This document shows, piece by piece, positions 6,113-8,245 of a stretch of 8,245 nt of DNA (positions are counted from its first letter, which is position 1; each line of letters opens with the position of its first letter). A model generated the notes under the pieces. That model was given only the letters and a program-made list of their open reading frames with translations. It was not told the origin of the DNA and did not search any database. Position numbers and translations under genes: made by a program. Source of the DNA: Dehalococcoidia bacterium UBA2160 (GTDB lineage: Bacteria > Chloroflexota > Dehalococcoidia > Lucifugimonadales > UBA1123); contig DCWO01000002.1 in NCBI GenBank assembly GCA_002328865.1, positions 625 through 8,869 on the forward strand, read 5' to 3'.

Positions 6113-6692
6113 CCAAACCGACCCCAACGAGGTGCGGATGACGGGCGAGAACTCGTTCATCAGACTGGCGGAGACCTCCGATGGACCGCTGACGACCCGG
6201 GCAAGCCACTGGCGAGTGCTCTGGTCACCGGCCGGCGCCGGTCACGTGCTGTTTCTCAAAAGCGATGTTACGGACGACGCCGTGAGCATCTTCGCGGACA
6301 ACATCGCGTTGGCTCGTTGGCTTCAGGACGAGATCGAATCCATGCTGTTCCCCGAATTCTCCGATCAGGACATCCCCGTATCCGACGCGGTATTCACGAA
6401 AGCCGGGGACGGGAGGGCTTTCTGGACCGAAATAGTGCAGAGCGAAGAGGAATCGGTCAACCTGACTTGGTACGATTTCGCGGAGCCGTTCGTGCTGAGG
6501 GTGGCGCCCGGCGACATTCCCGGAAGGCCTCTCGGCGTTTATAGCTGCTTCCTGCCAGCGAGGCGGGCGCAGCTAACGCTAAACGGATTGGTCGCGGGAG
6601 GCAGGCCGTTCCCCGACATGCGGGGCGACAAAGAGACCACGACCTGCTGCATCGCCTGGTCCGAAACCTGGGTCCGTCCGCACGCAGGGTAG
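6105..6692 (+). CDS. Uncharacterised protein translationally coupled to endonuclease III
   Basis: 195 residues; I do not recognise the family. The start is well supported: AAGGAGG (6092-6098) lies six bases before ATG 6105, inside the end of nth, giving an 8-bp overlap typical of translational coupling. There is no signal peptide or membrane helix, so it is probably cytosolic. The sequence is aromatic-rich, with features such as HWRVLWSPAG (35-44), HVLFLKSD (47-54), a helical DEIESMLFPEF stretch (75-85), NLTWYDFAEPFVLRV (119-133) and a C-terminal CCIAWSETWV (181-190) with adjacent cysteines. The alternation of strands and Trp/Phe residues suggests a beta-rich ligand-binding fold, but that is only an impression. 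The coupling hints at a link to DNA repair or co-expression only. A longer in-frame start at 6030 lies deep in nth and has no advantage. Confidence 0.82.
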   Translation: MTSQTDPNEVRMTGENSFIRLAETSDGPLTTRASHWRVLWSPAGAGHVLFLKSDVTDDAVSIFADNIALARWLQDEIESMLFPEFSDQDIPVSDAVFTKAGDGRAFWTEIVQSEEESVNLTWYDFAEPFVLRVAPGDIPGRPLGVYSCFLPARRAQLTLNGLVAGGRPFPDMRGDKETTTCCIAWSETWVRPHAG

Positions 6693-6739
6693 CTTGCGGG
6701 AGCGGGCGTGACGCGATTCGGTCCCAATTGTCGATCAGC

Positions 6740-7156
6740 CTATGGCAGCGCGGCGATGGCGCTGATCTCGACCAAGAAATCTTCCCGGGCGAGACCGCTG
6801 ATGACGAGGACGGTGTTCGTCGGAAAATCGCCGTCAGGGTACATTTCGGGGAAGACTTCGGACCGGCCAGCCATGTACCCGGCAACCGATTCTCGGCCGA
6901 CCAGGTACGTTGTGAACTCGATGACGTCGGTCATCGCGGCGCCCTGGCTCGCGAGGATCGCCTGGATGTTGGCCAGGACCCGTTTGGTTTGGGCGGCCGC
7001 GTCTCCGACACCGACAACGGCGCCGTTCAGGTCCGCCGCCACCTGTCCGGACACGAACAACAGACTGCCTCCCGACACCCGGACCGCCTGTGAGTAAGCC
7101 TGGACCGGTTCGGGAGCTGACTTTGTGTTGACGACGGACCGTACTTGACCGGGCAT
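6740..7156 (-). CDS. RidA/YjgF/UK114 family protein lacking the usual catalytic arginine
   Basis: 138 residues, the normal family length. RidA proteins hydrolyse reactive enamines/imines such as 2-aminoacrylate, made by PLP-dependent dehydratases, to keto acids and ammonia. Seen: AYSQAVRVSGGSLLFVSGQV (22-41) matches the conserved N-terminal strand block, then QTKRVLANIQAILASQG (57-73), a DVIEFTTYLV strand (78-87) and a C-terminal DFLVEISAIA (126-135). In RidA the segment P-A-R-S/T carries the arginine that anchors the substrate carboxylate; here it reads PTNT (112-115), placing Asn at that position. That is a feature of Rid subgroups not shown to have the standard deaminase activity (family knowledge), so function is uncertain. 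Start: ATG at 7154-7156 with GGAGG six bases upstream, preferred over an ATG 13 codons earlier. It is divergent from the threonine/serine dehydratase gene, 53 bp away, and convergent with the 195-residue gene. Confidence 0.92.
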   Translation of the reverse strand: MPGQVRSVVNTKSAPEPVQAYSQAVRVSGGSLLFVSGQVAADLNGAVVGVGDAAAQTKRVLANIQAILASQGAAMTDVIEFTTYLVGRESVAGYMAGRSEVFPEMYPDGDFPTNTVLVISGLAREDFLVEISAIAALP

Positions 7157-7209
7157 CGTGAACCTCCGACTGAGCGATGTGATTTCAGAAAACACGACGA
7201 GGATACCAT

Positions 7210-8178
7210 ATGGATAACGACACCCATCCGCTCGTTGGAGCGGTGCAGATCAACGCTGCCCGACGGGTAATTGAGCCCCACCTTCGGCGCACGCCGGTCG
7301 CCCGATCCACGTATCTCGGTGAGATCGCTGACGTCGAATTGTTTTTCAAGCTGGAGATGTTCCAGATCACCGGGTCGTTCAAACCCAGGGGAGTGCTCAA
7401 CAAGATGCACAGCCTGTCGCCCGACGAGCGGGCCGCCGGCGTCATCTCGCTGTCGGCAGGCAACCACGCTCAGGCGCTCGCGTACGCGGCGGCCAGCGAG
7501 GGCATTGCCGCGACGATCGTCATGCCCGCCAATGCCGTCGCGAGCAAAATCGCCGCAACGCGAGAGCATGGCGGCGAGGTCGTCCTCACTGACGGAGATC
7601 TGCTGGCGACGACTCTGTCGCTGCAAGAAGAACGCGGCATGACGATGGTGCATCCGTTCGACGACCTGAACACCATCGCCGGAACGGGGACGCTGGGCAT
7701 GGAGGTTCTCGAGGACGTTCCGGAAATCGACACGGTGATCGTCGGGATCGGCGGCGGCGGTCTGATCTCGGGAGTCGCTGCGGCGATCAAAACGAGCCAC
7801 TCGCCCGTGAAGGTCATCGGCGTCGAACCCGAAGGCGCTCTCGGGATGACGTTGGCTTTGCGGGAAGGGCAACCGGTTCACCTCGAAGCCGTGGGCACCG
7901 TGGCCGACGGCCTGGCCGCGCCGTTCGTGGGGCAGCACAACTTGAACCACGTGCAGGCGTTCGTCGACGGCGTCGTCACCGTGAACGACGAAGAGATCGT
8001 TCGCGCGATGAAGCTGATCCTGGAGCGAGGCAAAGTGCTGGCAGAGCCCGCGGCGGCGTCAACTTACGCGGCCCTTCTCTCCGACAAGGTCGTCACGCGA
8101 CAAGGAGAGACGGTGGTGTGCGTGCTTAGCGGCGGCAACATCGACGCCGCGCGGTTGGTGGAGCTGCTGGGCGACTGA
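7210..8178 (+). CDS. Threonine/serine dehydratase (PLP-dependent, catabolic type without ACT domain)
   Basis: Deaminates threonine to 2-oxobutyrate (and serine to pyruvate) through an enamine intermediate, in the cytoplasm. 322 residues of fold-type II: TGSFKPRG (54-61) with the PLP-binding Lys58, SAGNHAQ (82-88), the phosphate-binding GGGGLISG (181-188), the LAEPAAA segment (277-283) and SGGN (307-310). The protein ends after the catalytic domain, with no C-terminal ACT-like regulatory domain as in biosynthetic IlvA (about 500 residues), so feedback inhibition by isoleucine is unlikely. The length suits TdcB-like dehydratase; serine racemase and threo-hydroxyaspartate dehydratase relatives look alike and cannot be excluded. 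Start: ATG with GAGGA six bases upstream. The divergent RidA-family gene fits removal of the reactive enamine product. Confidence 0.93.
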   Translation: MDNDTHPLVGAVQINAARRVIEPHLRRTPVARSTYLGEIADVELFFKLEMFQITGSFKPRGVLNKMHSLSPDERAAGVISLSAGNHAQALAYAAASEGIAATIVMPANAVASKIAATREHGGEVVLTDGDLLATTLSLQEERGMTMVHPFDDLNTIAGTGTLGMEVLEDVPEIDTVIVGIGGGGLISGVAAAIKTSHSPVKVIGVEPEGALGMTLALREGQPVHLEAVGTVADGLAAPFVGQHNLNHVQAFVDGVVTVNDEEIVRAMKLILERGKVLAEPAAASTYAALLSDKVVTRQGETVVCVLSGGNIDAARLVELLGD

Positions 8179-8190
8179 CGGCAGCAGCTC
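8161..8190 (+). terminator. Hairpin spanning the dehydratase stop codon
   Basis: GAGCTGCTG (8161-8169) and CAGCAGCTC (8182-8190) form a perfect 9-bp stem around a 12-base loop that contains the TGA stop (8176-8178). No T-run follows, so it is not a standard intrinsic terminator; it could still block exonucleases or help termination. The stem side inside the gene is also coding sequence, so chance remains possible. Confidence 0.3.
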
Positions 8191-8245
8191 TGAAGTCGGC
8201 ACGACGATCGTTGTCGTTCGACGGCCCTTCGACAGGCTTCCAAGT

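Noticed and set aside
5513..6160. 215-codon minus-strand frame opposite nth
   Set aside because: Antisense to catalytic motifs and the iron-sulfur cysteines of endonuclease III; no family features.
6693..6739. Bidirectional terminator between the convergent 195-residue gene and the RidA gene
   Set aside because: No stem of useful length or T-run is visible in the 47-bp gap.
7027..7950. 307-codon minus-strand frame opposite the dehydratase
   Set aside because: Antisense shadow of a well-conserved PLP enzyme; no recognisable motif, and it also overlaps the RidA gene in another frame.

Overview
This GC-rich window (about 60% G+C by eye) carries eight protein-coding genes, packed with short gaps. 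The organism looks like a free-living bacterium. A Chloroflexota member (Dehalococcoidia/SAR202-like) is a plausible guess from the combination of a membrane pyrophosphatase, a prokaryotic translin-family protein, a ThiE with an N-terminal helical extension and an 'SQHTSD'-type endonuclease III. No marker gene is present to prove it. Starts are often non-ATG (TTG, GTG) and are mostly preceded by clear GGAGG/AGGAG ribosome binding sites.

Left part, minus strand (5083 down to 1). In transcription order: a HEAT-repeat protein; thiamine-phosphate synthase ThiE with a ~125-residue N-terminal helical domain; a translin/Trax-family protein that keeps the acidic residues expected of the Trax-type RNase site; and a membrane-bound ion-pumping pyrophosphatase whose C-terminus runs off the window at base 1. 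The 263-bp gap before thiE contains its own extended -10 promoter candidate and a structured leader. A terminator-like hairpin with a T5 tail sits between the translin gene and the pyrophosphatase ribosome binding site.

Right part. The HEAT gene diverges from an endonuclease III gene (nth-like) across a 279-bp spacer that contains a 13-bp direct repeat and a perfect TATAAT box. nth overlaps by 8 bp an unrecognised 195-residue protein with a strong Shine-Dalgarno sequence, so the two are probably translationally coupled. This pair converges on a RidA/YjgF-family gene. That gene is divergent, across 53 bp, from a PLP-dependent threonine/serine dehydratase. RidA enzymes clear the reactive enamines/imines that such dehydratases release, so this pair is a coherent functional unit, although this RidA homologue appears to lack the catalytic arginine.

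No rRNA, tRNA, CRISPR array, insertion sequence or phage gene was seen. The most notable items are the bacterial translin homologue, the arginine-less RidA beside the dehydratase, the possible attenuator in front of the pyrophosphatase, and the uncharacterised protein coupled to endonuclease III.
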